Assembly (NCBI GenBank): GCA_910584865.1
Contig: CAJUCE010000023.1
Location: 1-64,000, forward strand
Reading direction: 5' to 3'
DNA: 64,000 bases
Source: an uncultured Acetatifactor sp.
GTDB taxonomy: Bacteria > Bacillota > Clostridia > Lachnospirales > Lachnospiraceae
The notes beneath the pieces are model-generated. The model was not told the origin of the DNA and made no database searches. It saw only the letters and a program-made list of their open reading frames with translations. A program made the translations under genes and the position numbers. The first letter of the stretch is position 1. Every line of letters begins with the position of its first letter. Below are positions 35,080 through 44,625 of this stretch, piece after piece.

Positions 35080-37266
35080 TTAGCGTATCGAAAACGAACT
35101 GTAAAACAGATAACTTCCCGGCTCCACCGTCCTGGACTCTCCGCCGATTACAATCTCCGCTTCCACCGGAACCGTGATTTCATACCGCCAGCAACCTTCC
35201 GCCTGCTGCCATCTGGACCGGATCCTCCCGTGTCGGGTATCCAGAACCGCCTCCAGCCATTCCAGGCGCCTGTCCGGAATCGGTGCGATCCTGACCTTCT
35301 CATATCCCGGATACTCCTCCCTGATCCGGATTCCTGCCGCCACGGTATAGACCCAATCCGTCACGGATCCATAGGCATAATGATTAAAGGAATTCATCTC
35401 CGCACTCCAGAAGTCTCCATTCTCCATGATACCGTCCCAATGCTCCCATACCGTGGTAGCCCCTTTGGTCACCGGATACAGCCAGGACGGATAGTCCCTT
35501 CTAAGGAACAATGTATACGCCAGCTCCGTATAACCGTAATAGCTCAGCACATGAAGAAGGTAAGGTGTGCCCACAAATCCGGTCTTCAGCTGTGTCCCGC
35601 CGCTTACAATCATTTCTGCCAGTTGATCTGCCGCCGCCTGGCAGTCTTCGGCTAATCCGAAGAAAGCAGCCAATACACATTCTGTCTGTGTAAGATACGC
35701 TGTATAAGTCCTGCGGAAAGTATGGAGGATCTTCTCATATAAAGCTTCATAGGCAGAAATGTCCCTGCTCAGCACGCGTCCCGCTCTGATCACCAAAGAC
35801 GCAGAATAGGCATAGAATGCCGAAGCGATAAAGTCCTCCCTGGAAGAACCTCGGTAGCTGCCTGCAGGTGCATCCAGTCCAAGCCAGTCTCCGCAATGCT
35901 CCCCGCCCGTCCATAGATAAGGATCCTTTGTTACCGACGTAATATAATCTACCCATTTGCACATACAGGAAAACTGCCGTTCCAGAATCTCGGCATTCCC
36001 GTATGCCAGGTACACTTGCCACGGACAAATCACGGCTGCATCCCCCCATGCCGCACTGGGGTTCACGCTCCACAGCACGTCAGGAATAATCATGCCCACG
36101 CTTCCGTCTTCTTTTTGTTCTGCCTCCATATCAGCAAGCCATTTAGTAAAAAACTTTTCCACATCGTAATTCAGACATGCTGTCCTGACAAATACCTGGG
36201 CATCTCCGGTCCATCCCAGCCGCTCATCTCTTTGGGGACAGTCTGTGGGCACATCGATAAAGTTTCCCTTCTGCCCCCAGATCACATTCTCAAAAAGCCG
36301 GTTCAGCAGCGGATCCGAGCAGCTTAAGTACCCGGTCCGCCGCATCTGTGAATGCACTACCACCGCAGTAAAACAGGACAGGTCTATTCCGTCGGCCCCT
36401 CCGGGAAATTGGTTCACCCGAATATAGCGAAAGCCCCAGAAAGTCAAACGGGGTTCATAAGTCTGAATTCCTTCCCTGCAAATGTAGTGATATTGACATT
36501 TTGCGGTACGATAATTTTCCGTATAAAAATTCCCTTCTCTGTCCAAAATCTCCGCAAAGGACAGATCGACTGTCTCCCCCTTCCGGGCCGCCACGGTCAC
36601 CGTAACATAGCCTGCGATTTCCTGTCCGAAATCGATGACAATCTCTCCCTTCGGTGTCCGCAGCAGTCTTGCCGGCGAAATTCTCTCCTGTCTGCGGATT
36701 TCTTCTCCCTCCTGAGGTATCAGCGTTCCGAAAGGTCCGGCAAAGGTCTCTGCAGCAGTACCGTTTTCCGGAGTACACGCTGTTACATTCGCATCATATA
36801 TTTCTCCGTCATACAGCTCGGAAAACCGCACCGGCCCCTCGCTGACCCGCCAGCTAATGTCCGTTGCCAGGATTTCCTGCCTGCCATCCGTATAGGTAAT
36901 GACAAGCTGCGCCAACAATCCCGGCGGCTCCTTCATCAGCTCCAGCTGCCGCTCCCTGTCAATGCTGGTGAGACGGCTGCGGTACCATCCCTTCCCCACT
37001 GTAACGCGCAGCTCATTATGTTCTTCCAGCATCCTTGTCACATCATATTCCTGATACTGTAAACGTTTCCGATAGGCCGTCCATCCGGGCGCCAGAATAA
37101 ACTCTCCCACTCTCCTGCCATTCAGCTCCGCCTCATAGACACCCAGCGCAGTCAGGTATAGGGCTGCCTTTTCCACAGTGCCGGCCAAATCAAAATGTTT
37201 ATAATAAACCGGGGGAACCTCCCCGAAATCGGCTGTCGGTTTCAGCCACTTTGCGATCCATTCCAT
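35080..37266 (-). CDS. GH78 alpha-L-rhamnosidase
   Basis: 728 residues, no signal peptide, so probably cytosolic. N-terminal carbohydrate-binding-like beta domain (LNGRRVGEFILAPGWTAYRKRLQYQEYDVT), a second beta domain (GEIVIDFGQEIAGYVTV), then the (alpha/alpha)6 barrel with the family signature CPQRDERLGWTGDAQVF and WEHWDGIMENGDFWSAEMNSFNHYAYGSVTDW, and a C-terminal beta domain. The acidic residues in RDER and the Glu in SAEMNSFNH region are the likely active-site carboxylates. Somewhat short for GH78. It follows the GH29-like gene by 139 bp on the same strand and likely trims rhamnose from imported plant or microbial glycosides. Confidence 0.9.
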   Translation of the reverse strand: MEWIAKWLKPTADFGEVPPVYYKHFDLAGTVEKAALYLTALGVYEAELNGRRVGEFILAPGWTAYRKRLQYQEYDVTRMLEEHNELRVTVGKGWYRSRLTSIDRERQLELMKEPPGLLAQLVITYTDGRQEILATDISWRVSEGPVRFSELYDGEIYDANVTACTPENGTAAETFAGPFGTLIPQEGEEIRRQERISPARLLRTPKGEIVIDFGQEIAGYVTVTVAARKGETVDLSFAEILDREGNFYTENYRTAKCQYHYICREGIQTYEPRLTFWGFRYIRVNQFPGGADGIDLSCFTAVVVHSQMRRTGYLSCSDPLLNRLFENVIWGQKGNFIDVPTDCPQRDERLGWTGDAQVFVRTACLNYDVEKFFTKWLADMEAEQKEDGSVGMIIPDVLWSVNPSAAWGDAAVICPWQVYLAYGNAEILERQFSCMCKWVDYITSVTKDPYLWTGGEHCGDWLGLDAPAGSYRGSSREDFIASAFYAYSASLVIRAGRVLSRDISAYEALYEKILHTFRRTYTAYLTQTECVLAAFFGLAEDCQAAADQLAEMIVSGGTQLKTGFVGTPYLLHVLSYYGYTELAYTLFLRRDYPSWLYPVTKGATTVWEHWDGIMENGDFWSAEMNSFNHYAYGSVTDWVYTVAAGIRIREEYPGYEKVRIAPIPDRRLEWLEAVLDTRHGRIRSRWQQAEGCWRYEITVPVEAEIVIGGESRTVEPGSYLFYSSFSIR

Positions 37267-37405
37267 TATCTCTAAAATCCTCCTCTTCCTTCCGCCGTGC
37301 TGCTTTCCCGTCTGTCCGGAAATTTTCCGCCGGTTATTCCGGTTCCGTAATTGCCTGTTCTTCTCTTAGCCCCCATCTTTAATACAGTCTCTTTCGTCCA
37401 CCTCG

Positions 37406-39112
37406 TCAGAGACGGATACGCAGGGCGTCGAATTCCAGTCTTCCGCTCTTTAAGACGACCGAAAAGGTATGAATACCCCCGTACAGCTCCCCGCTGCTAA
37501 ATACTGCAGTGCGCGTCTTACGGGTCTCGGAACAGGTACTGACCGTTGCAACACACATGTCGTCGATCAACACATCGATCTCCCCTCCCACAGGATCCGT
37601 CGCAACAATCAGCTCAATTTCACTCCCTTCAAACCAAGTATCAAAACGTGCCCCCGGAACCTCGCTCCGCCGGATATCCGCCTCATAGCAGCCGATGTAC
37701 TCCGTCTCCTCCCTGCCGTCGGGTCTGGTAGACAAAGCGTGGTATGTCCAATCCTCCGGAACCTTGAACCGGATTCGCTTATCGCTGTCATTGATCCAAA
37801 TCCATTGTGCCGCCTCCGGACGGTTTTCCCTCTTAAAACGGACTACCGTATCGATCTCCCCAAAAGTTCCGTTTACCCGAAACTGCACACCTCTGTCATC
37901 CTGACAGAAATCGGAGACCGTAACGCCCGGTGTCAGAGCTGTGGGAAATGCGATCCGCGCGCCGTCTTCACTGGCCGGAAGCCGTACGATCCCATCCTCC
38001 GGTATCCTCAGAATATGAATGTATTCGTACCTGCGGTCCGGGGAGGAACAGGCTGCAATATATCTTTTTGCCTTCATGTTATCACCGGCTATTGTGGGCC
38101 AGCTTGTACTGGGAACAATGTTCCGGAGAGATTCTCCCAGCGGAGCAATCCATGTGCCGATCTGCTGCATATATTCCAGATTCCCCACATCCCATCCGCC
38201 GCCGCAATAAGGTCCCGCAGCCAGGCAGGTGCCACCCGCACTTGCACATGTAGCCTGCAGAATGATATATCTGGCCATGCCTGCACAGTCGATTTTAATC
38301 TCCGTCCGGCCATACCGCCCGGAAGCCTCCCATCCTGAATCAGAGAAGACAAATGCCATGGCTCTGTCGCATACAGGCCAGTCACCGGTGTCCTTATGAC
38401 TGAACTCAAAATCAAAAAAGCTCTCGGACATAATGAAATCATTTGAAAAATGATAGCCGAAAGCATTTTGAATCAGCGCAATATCCGGATTCACTCTTTT
38501 CATAATCCGGCGGATTGACATATAATTTACGATAGGATGTTCATAGGGGTACGCGCGCTGGATCCCGAAGATAAAACGTCCCGGCCCCATGCCGTCGGTC
38601 CAGATTCCGTCGATCCTGCTGCCGTAACGATCTGCAAGCTCCTCATACAGCTCCAGGGTATACCGGTTCCATTTTTCATAATCAAAGGTATCCGGGTTCG
38701 GAGTATCCTTCATATCCTGATAATATCCCTCCCCCCATCCGCAATCCGTGCGTTCTTCTCCCGTAAAATCATGTCCGTCCCGGGGATGGGTGTACAGGAT
38801 GATCCGAACCCCTCTCCGGCGAAGTCCGTCAATGATCTCCCCTACAAGATCTCTCCGAATATACCGATCAGGACGCCACCTCCGGGTTACCTCACTGGGA
38901 TATAAAGGAATCGCCAGATAGTGCCATGCCGTAAAAATCAGATACTCCGCTCCTGTGGATGCGATCTCCTCCACAAACCGGGGCACGTCAAACCCGTCGG
39001 CGGCCTCGTTGATATCCGCCGGAGCACTTCCGTCAGTATAGGGCGCCTGGGACGCAATATAGTGTACGAAGATCCCATACCGCATTTTCTCATATGCATA
39101 TACTGGTTTCAT
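37406..39112 (-). CDS. GH29-like alpha-L-fucosidase family protein
   Basis: 568 residues from the ATG 39112, which overlaps the stop of the DUF3810 gene (ATGA) and has AAGGAG upstream. TIM-barrel start MRYGIFVHYIASQAPYTDG, then AEYLIFTAWHYLAI, RIILYTHPRDGHDF and DGIWTDGMGPG, whose Asp (near residue 172) lies where GH29 enzymes have the nucleophile. About 30% of the protein after the barrel is beta-rich (DTWFEGSEIELIVATDPVGGEIDVLIDD), like a carbohydrate-binding domain. The FHxxW-type blocks of true fucosidases are altered, so the sugar specificity is uncertain. No signal peptide. Confidence 0.75.
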   Translation of the reverse strand: MKPVYAYEKMRYGIFVHYIASQAPYTDGSAPADINEAADGFDVPRFVEEIASTGAEYLIFTAWHYLAIPLYPSEVTRRWRPDRYIRRDLVGEIIDGLRRRGVRIILYTHPRDGHDFTGEERTDCGWGEGYYQDMKDTPNPDTFDYEKWNRYTLELYEELADRYGSRIDGIWTDGMGPGRFIFGIQRAYPYEHPIVNYMSIRRIMKRVNPDIALIQNAFGYHFSNDFIMSESFFDFEFSHKDTGDWPVCDRAMAFVFSDSGWEASGRYGRTEIKIDCAGMARYIILQATCASAGGTCLAAGPYCGGGWDVGNLEYMQQIGTWIAPLGESLRNIVPSTSWPTIAGDNMKAKRYIAACSSPDRRYEYIHILRIPEDGIVRLPASEDGARIAFPTALTPGVTVSDFCQDDRGVQFRVNGTFGEIDTVVRFKRENRPEAAQWIWINDSDKRIRFKVPEDWTYHALSTRPDGREETEYIGCYEADIRRSEVPGARFDTWFEGSEIELIVATDPVGGEIDVLIDDMCVATVSTCSETRKTRTAVFSSGELYGGIHTFSVVLKSGRLEFDALRIRL

Positions 39113-40635
39113 GATACATTCTCTCCTTTTCCTGTAGATTTTGTACTCTGATTGTAGCAAAGCCGGTAATGCCTTTCAAGAATTCTATCCTGCCGTTTGG
39201 GAACAAATCCTGCTGATTTTCCACCTCGATAATACTGCAATAACAGCCTGACCACCCTGCTGTAGCTGATCTTCCCATCCGCAATGCCGTGTACCTTCAG
39301 ATTAGTATCAATAAGTACATCCGCCGCCTTATCCACGATCTCCGTGTCAATCAGCGCCTTGCCGTTGATCCGCTCCCATTCTTCCTCTGTGACGAAGAGA
39401 TTGTCCTCCCACACCCGATTATCCACCGTCACCGGCCGGATCTCTTCCACGGCCTCCTCATAAGCGGCGCGCTCCTCCTCCCACGCCTTATACAAATCGT
39501 TGTTCAGATAGACAAGCACACTCAGATAGCCCGCATACTGAAAGAAGACATCCTCCGACTGCACACATGCCAGATAGCTGATGAAATTGGCCTCATCCTC
39601 ATATATATACCCCCGCAGATGGGCCAGCTCATGGCACATTGTAGCCGGTTTATTCAGGATATGCATGACATCATTATAATTCGCCTCCATCGAAAAAGGA
39701 AAATAGTATCCCTGCATATGCTGCTGGCACATAAAGTCCGAAGACCACAATGCTTTAGGGCGGGGATAATAGCCGTCCAGCTGGGGATAGGAGCTGCCCA
39801 GCCGCCTCATCAGCTCCCTGGCCTTATCCTCCATATCCAGCAGCAAGCCTTTCTCTTCTTCCGGGCCGTAATCTCCGGCCCTGCTTTCATTTCCGGCCTT
39901 CCCTTCATCTCCGGCCCTGCCGTCATGTCTCACGCCTCCCGTTTCTGAATAGCTGCCGGTATACACTGCCATCCCGCTCTCATCCCGCTCTATCACCCCT
40001 GCCAGCCTGTTACAGTTCTCTGCCACCAGATTATAGACCCGGATCAATTCTGCCAGCGTATAATCCCCCTCATCCTCCCCGAAATACTGCTCTGAAAAAG
40101 TCGAAGCATGATATAAAACGAAACAATTCAGCGTCATAACGAGACAGACAATCAGGAATGTCCATGCGAAAAAAATTCCAAATCCTCTGCTAAACCGCCG
40201 AAATCTGCGGATTTCTCTCCTTTTTTCTCCTCCTGCGGCCCTTGCCCCCTCTGCTATGCCGCGCACTCTTGCCTCTGCCCCAAACGATTCTGCGGCATCC
40301 TTGGGACGCCTCCCTGGCCAATCTGATTTGCGCAACCTGCCTGCGGAATACAGCATTCGGGCAAGTTTCATGATCCAAATTATGATCCACAGCACCCCAA
40401 AAACAGCCGCACATATTATCAGCACAGCACCTGCACCAAGCAATCCCTCCCCCACGGAAAAAGGAAAAATTCCTGTCACTCTCCCATATGTGTTCACCCA
40501 TAGAGGAAAAATATGGGCAATGTACCAGTCAGAGAAGGCTGTACTGTTCCACGCCGCAGCATTCAGCAAAATCACCAGAACTACAGTCCCCAAATATATC
40601 CTCCGCCTGTTGCGAACCAGTCTCCTCTTCTCCAT
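39109..40635 (-). CDS. DUF3810 membrane protein with HELAH metalloprotease motif
   Basis: 508 residues from the ATG 40635 (GGGGAGCGG 5-6 nt upstream); the open frame extends 70 codons further up but is Arg/Cys-rich and unlike family members. Three N-terminal helices (about 15-35, 55-90, 130-155), then a large extracytoplasmic domain with CHELAHLRGYIYEDEANFISYLAC; H332, E333 and H336 form a zincin HExxH site, with a Glu in EDEAN as probable third ligand. The family is uncharacterised. A loop (about 220-245) has Gly/Asp/Arg repeats. It is translationally coupled to the GH29-like gene. Confidence 0.8.
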   Translation of the reverse strand: MEKRRLVRNRRRIYLGTVVLVILLNAAAWNSTAFSDWYIAHIFPLWVNTYGRVTGIFPFSVGEGLLGAGAVLIICAAVFGVLWIIIWIMKLARMLYSAGRLRKSDWPGRRPKDAAESFGAEARVRGIAEGARAAGGEKRREIRRFRRFSRGFGIFFAWTFLIVCLVMTLNCFVLYHASTFSEQYFGEDEGDYTLAELIRVYNLVAENCNRLAGVIERDESGMAVYTGSYSETGGVRHDGRAGDEGKAGNESRAGDYGPEEEKGLLLDMEDKARELMRRLGSSYPQLDGYYPRPKALWSSDFMCQQHMQGYYFPFSMEANYNDVMHILNKPATMCHELAHLRGYIYEDEANFISYLACVQSEDVFFQYAGYLSVLVYLNNDLYKAWEEERAAYEEAVEEIRPVTVDNRVWEDNLFVTEEEWERINGKALIDTEIVDKAADVLIDTNLKVHGIADGKISYSRVVRLLLQYYRGGKSAGFVPKRQDRILERHYRLCYNQSTKSTGKGENVS

Positions 40636-40882
40636 TCCGCTCCCCCTTCTCCTCTGCTCTGTCCGCCTCCGCTCATAGAAAAACCTCTGTTCCTGACAAA
40701 ATCCTGCAAATCCCTGCGAAAATATATGTCTCCCAGCCCCCTCAATCGGACAGGAGCATGCTCCTTTACCCGCCGCGCGACCCGACAACCGTGTTCGCGG
40801 ATATTTCCATATGCAGGCATGTGCATACAAGAAAAAGATGAACATGCCGGCATGTCCATCTTTTCAATATAATCCTATCGAT

Positions 40883-42013
40883 TTACTTCATAATAATGCT
40901 GTCCCATGTATCCGACGGCACAACTCCAATATAGGTTTTTCCTGTGTTAAGCTTGATCTCTTCCCCTGTACGCTTATTATAGTAAACTGTGGGCTGCGTA
41001 TCCGACGCTTTATACCAAGTTACCTCCACGGCTTTTCCATTTGTAATATAATATCCGTCGTTCCCGTTATCATCAATAATATTATATACCAGATATCCCT
41101 CTCCAAGATCGGAAAAGCTGCAGCTCTGAAGCAGCACATTCTTAAAGGTCAGCTGCGCATTGTCATGCTGTGGATCAAGATGAGGCTTTCCGTACTCAGA
41201 GTAATCATATGTACCTGTCTGCTCATTATATTCCAGAGTGGATCCATTATGCTTAAAGGGAATGAGCTGGATTTCCGTACAGCTGACCGCACCGTCTGCA
41301 TCGGACAGGTCATATTCCTTGTTGGAGAAAGTATAATGCGGCCCTGGGTAATGCTCATTGTACTCTGTGTCGTAGTTCTTTTTGCCTATTTCCCTATCCA
41401 GATCACCGGGCAAAATATACTCCGTGAACTCCCTGGCCTTGCCATTATCTACGCGGCCGAAGACACCGCTTAAATTGTCACAGTAATCTTTCTCCTTCAC
41501 CAGATCAAGGGCAAAGTAAGGACCGCCGTCATGGCAGAGTATGGCATTCCACTCTCCTACCAGATATACATTCGTGGATCTGGTGCTTCGGATGCTGCCG
41601 AATTGCTCGATCTTTCCCCAATCCTTCACCAAAGCCATAAAACGTGTAATTCTGTCATTTTTCGTACTGTTCATAATCTCATAGACGATATCGGCTTCTG
41701 TCAATCCGTAATGAGGAAGAGCCGTCTTCTCATTATCCACCATAACTGCGATGGGTCTCTGGCTCTTCAATGCCTCGTCGATCCATTCGTTGGTGAGCTC
41801 GCTGCGATACATTCCTTCCCGGGTTTCCTCCGGCTCGGGCTCCGCCTCCGATTCTTCAGGCTCCTCGGCAGACCCCTCCTCCGGCGCAGGCGTGGACAAA
41901 TCCACCGGCTCCAGGCTCTGGATCGGCGAGGAAGAATCCTCCTCTTCCTTTCCTCCGCATCCGGCCAGAACCATCATCGCTATCAATACTGCTGCTATTA
42001 CTTTCTTTTTCAT
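40883..42013 (-). CDS. DUF3048 (YerB-like) lipoprotein
   Basis: 376 residues from the ATG 42013 (AAAGGAA upstream). Lipobox VLAGC, Cys19, then an acidic Glu/Pro-rich spacer (about 25-65), then the two-part DUF3048 fold: RPIAVMVDNEKTALPHYGLTEADIVYEI, GKIEQFGSIRSTRSTNV, HDGGPYFA, and a C-terminal strand region with EVTWYKASDTQPTVYYNKRTGEEIKLNTGKTYIGVVP. YerB proteins are cell-surface and of unknown function. Separate from neighbours by 104 bp (upstream) and 247 bp (downstream). Confidence 0.9.
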   Translation of the reverse strand: MKKKVIAAVLIAMMVLAGCGGKEEEDSSSPIQSLEPVDLSTPAPEEGSAEEPEESEAEPEPEETREGMYRSELTNEWIDEALKSQRPIAVMVDNEKTALPHYGLTEADIVYEIMNSTKNDRITRFMALVKDWGKIEQFGSIRSTRSTNVYLVGEWNAILCHDGGPYFALDLVKEKDYCDNLSGVFGRVDNGKAREFTEYILPGDLDREIGKKNYDTEYNEHYPGPHYTFSNKEYDLSDADGAVSCTEIQLIPFKHNGSTLEYNEQTGTYDYSEYGKPHLDPQHDNAQLTFKNVLLQSCSFSDLGEGYLVYNIIDDNGNDGYYITNGKAVEVTWYKASDTQPTVYYNKRTGEEIKLNTGKTYIGVVPSDTWDSIIMK

Positions 42014-42117
42014 CGGATATTCCTTTCTTTTTTCTTTTATTTTATCCCCAAAGGATAGGTTTTGTCCATTATTCTGCAAAGTATTACAGAAAAATTAAGA
42101 ATTTTACCATTTTCTGG

Positions 42118-43536
42118 CTATCTCAGGCAGAAAACTCTGGCAATGGGCGCACGCTTGCTCCTTCTCTCCTCCAGCGTCACCCGATACCCGCCCTCCTCTT
42201 TCTTAAAGGATGTAACAGCCGCATCTCCTGCTCCCAGCGCAGAAACCTCTCTCACTTCTCCCGTGTAGGGAATCCACACAGTATTCTCCGCTGCATCGTT
42301 TTCGTCGGCAAAGGATTGGATTGCGTATACGGTTCCCCCTTTTTGGGTAAATCCCATATTCCCCTCTTTGTAAGGTGCACATACCCGGGTTCCGTAGATG
42401 GCCTCTCCATACACACTCAACCATTCTCCCATTCCCTTCAGCGTCCGGATCGCGCCTGCCGGAAGCCTCCCGTCCGGCTGCGGCCCAACGTTGATGGCCA
42501 GGTTTCCGCCTTTTACCACAATGTCGATCAGTAGATTGATAACCTGTCTGGGCGATTTATATTCGTCTTCATATTTAAAAGAAAAGGAAGTACCCAAAGT
42601 AATACAGCTCTCCCAGGGAATCGACAGAGGCCGCTCCGGCACACATTGCTCCGGCGTCACATAATTTTCATACGGTCCCCCGATTGTCCGGTCCGCACAG
42701 AGCATACCTGGCTGGATCTTGCGGACTTCCTCAATGATCTCGCCCAGACGGATATCCTGTCCCGCCCTCTCGCATACCCAGCCGGCGTCAAACCACATGG
42801 CGTCCAGGCGGCCGTACCCCGTAGCCAGCTCCCTGATCTGGTTGTGGGTAAATGTTACGAACCTCTCCCATTCCTCCGGATGCTCTGCAGGACGGTAAGA
42901 GGGCCCCCGGTTTTTGAACTTGCCTCTCTGCGTATCATCTTTCCAGTAACTGTCCACATGCCAGTCCGCTTTCGAAAAATATGCCGCAATCCCGATACCC
43001 CTCTTGCGGAATGACTCAAACAGATGCGCGCAAATATCCGCGTACTTATGCGTATGGAAGGGGCAGTCCGGCGCCGTAATCTTATAATCGGAATATTGTG
43101 TATCCCACATACAGAAGCCGTCGTGATGCTTCGTCGTAAACAACAGATATTTCATACCCGCTTCTTTGGCCAGATCAGCCCACTTCTCCGGCTCGAAACG
43201 CACCGGATTGAATGTCCTGTTCAGCCCAAAGTATTGCTTCTTGAATTCCTCCCCGGTAACCTCCCAGTCAATACCGTCTCTGGACCAGTCCGCATCGGCA
43301 TCGCTCAATGCCCAGGATTCCACGATACCTAACTGGGAATAGGGCCCCCAATGCATCATCAGCCCCAGCTTCTGATCTTGAAACCACTCCAGCTTCTTCA
43401 GCACCCTGGGATCGGTTGGTTTTACATAGGATTCCTCCCTGCTGTAATTGTGGACGCCGGCCACCACCACTTCTTTTTCTTTTGCGGCTTCCGTTCCCTT
43501 TGCTGTATTTTGGTCCTGCAATATTTCTTCGCTCAT
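42118..43536 (-). CDS. GH29 alpha-L-fucosidase
   Basis: 472 residues, no signal peptide, AAGGAGAG ahead of the ATG. Barrel start WFQDQKLGLMMHWGPYSQLGIVESWAL, KYLLFTTKHHDGFCMWDTQYSDY, GIAAYFSKADWHVDSYW and LDAMWFDAGWV; the Asp near residue 248 is the family nucleophile. The C-terminal beta-sandwich is present but short. It removes terminal L-fucose, probably from oligosaccharides brought in by a transporter elsewhere. It is the third deoxy-sugar glycosidase in 9 kb and follows the FIST/chemoreceptor pair by 108 bp. Confidence 0.9.
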   Translation of the reverse strand: MSEEILQDQNTAKGTEAAKEKEVVVAGVHNYSREESYVKPTDPRVLKKLEWFQDQKLGLMMHWGPYSQLGIVESWALSDADADWSRDGIDWEVTGEEFKKQYFGLNRTFNPVRFEPEKWADLAKEAGMKYLLFTTKHHDGFCMWDTQYSDYKITAPDCPFHTHKYADICAHLFESFRKRGIGIAAYFSKADWHVDSYWKDDTQRGKFKNRGPSYRPAEHPEEWERFVTFTHNQIRELATGYGRLDAMWFDAGWVCERAGQDIRLGEIIEEVRKIQPGMLCADRTIGGPYENYVTPEQCVPERPLSIPWESCITLGTSFSFKYEDEYKSPRQVINLLIDIVVKGGNLAINVGPQPDGRLPAGAIRTLKGMGEWLSVYGEAIYGTRVCAPYKEGNMGFTQKGGTVYAIQSFADENDAAENTVWIPYTGEVREVSALGAGDAAVTSFKKEEGGYRVTLEERRSKRAPIARVFCLR

Positions 43537-43644
43537 TTCCTGCCTCTCTCCTTTTCAGTTCACCGGCCGGCTTAACCGTCCATAATGTGCTCTCCTATAT
43601 CTCCATACCGCACAGTCCGCCGAAAATCTGCAATCCTTACAGCC

Positions 43645-44595
43645 TTATTCCACATTGGGCTCGGTATCTCTGATAATCGGCACAATCTGTGACAGCATAT
43701 TGTCCACATCCTCAAACATGGCGCTCTTCGTGGTTCCCAGATTGTTAGCTCTCTCAATGTGTTTTACCACATCCTGATAACGCAGCTTGATTCCCTCAAA
43801 AAACTGGCAGATCACCTGCAGCGCCTGCTGCGAATTTTCAATGACACCGGAAATCTCCGTCTGCACAGCCGCAGCACCTTCCGCTGCCTCCGTGATCTGC
43901 AGAAAAGATTCGGACGTACTATTGACGATCCCAAAGCCCTGCCCCAAGGTCTCTTGTGACGCCTGAATGCTGTCGCTGAGCTGAGACGCACCGGACTCCA
44001 CATTGCGCACCCCCGTATCCACATCGTCCGTCAGCTCCTTAATCTCTTTAGCCAGCTCCCTGACCTTTTCCGCTACTACGGCAAAGCCCTTCCCCTGCTC
44101 CCCGGCCCTTGCCGCTTCAATGGAGGCATTGATTGCAAGAATGTTTGTTTCATCCGCGATGGAGCTGATCTTATCCATACAATGCTGGATCCCCTTCACC
44201 GCTGCCTGCAGCTGCTCAAAAGTACTTTCCATGGCGCTGTAAGACTCCTGTACCTTCGCGGAAGTATCCTTCAGTTCTTCTACCATTTCCTGTGCCCCGG
44301 TCACTGTCTGGGTAATATCCTCCCGAACTTGCGCAAACTGTCCTGCTGCCTCATTGATGCTGGCAAAGGATTGTCCGAACTCCTCCAGCTGTGCCTGGAA
44401 TTGATCCGTCTCACTCAGTACACCCGAAAAAGAGCTGCTGACCAGGCTCAGCTCGGACAGCGATTCCACTTCCTTCCGGGCCAATTCTATTTGATACTCC
44501 TTCAAGCTCTCCGTCACATGTATGATCGGAGAGAGACTTTTTTCGTTATGCCAAATCTGTCCCGGCTTTTTCCTTCCTTTATTTGAAAATAGCAT
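43645..44595 (-). CDS. Soluble methyl-accepting chemotaxis-like protein
   Basis: 316 residues, GGGAGGG ahead of the ATG, no membrane helix or sensor domain. A coiled-coil signalling domain spans most of the protein with the hairpin tip KISSIADETNILAINASIEAARAGEQGKGFAVVAEKVRELA (given here as one block of a longer motif at about residues 145-185; tip NILAINASIEAARAGE). It should pair with a CheA/CheW array. The gene begins 30 bp after the FIST sensor gene, so FIST probably supplies the ligand input in trans. Confidence 0.85.
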   Translation of the reverse strand: MLFSNKGRKKPGQIWHNEKSLSPIIHVTESLKEYQIELARKEVESLSELSLVSSSFSGVLSETDQFQAQLEEFGQSFASINEAAGQFAQVREDITQTVTGAQEMVEELKDTSAKVQESYSAMESTFEQLQAAVKGIQHCMDKISSIADETNILAINASIEAARAGEQGKGFAVVAEKVRELAKEIKELTDDVDTGVRNVESGASQLSDSIQASQETLGQGFGIVNSTSESFLQITEAAEGAAAVQTEISGVIENSQQALQVICQFFEGIKLRYQDVVKHIERANNLGTTKSAMFEDVDNMLSQIVPIIRDTEPNVE

Positions 44596-44625
44596 TCCAC
44601 GCCCTCCCGCATCTAGTTTTATTCT

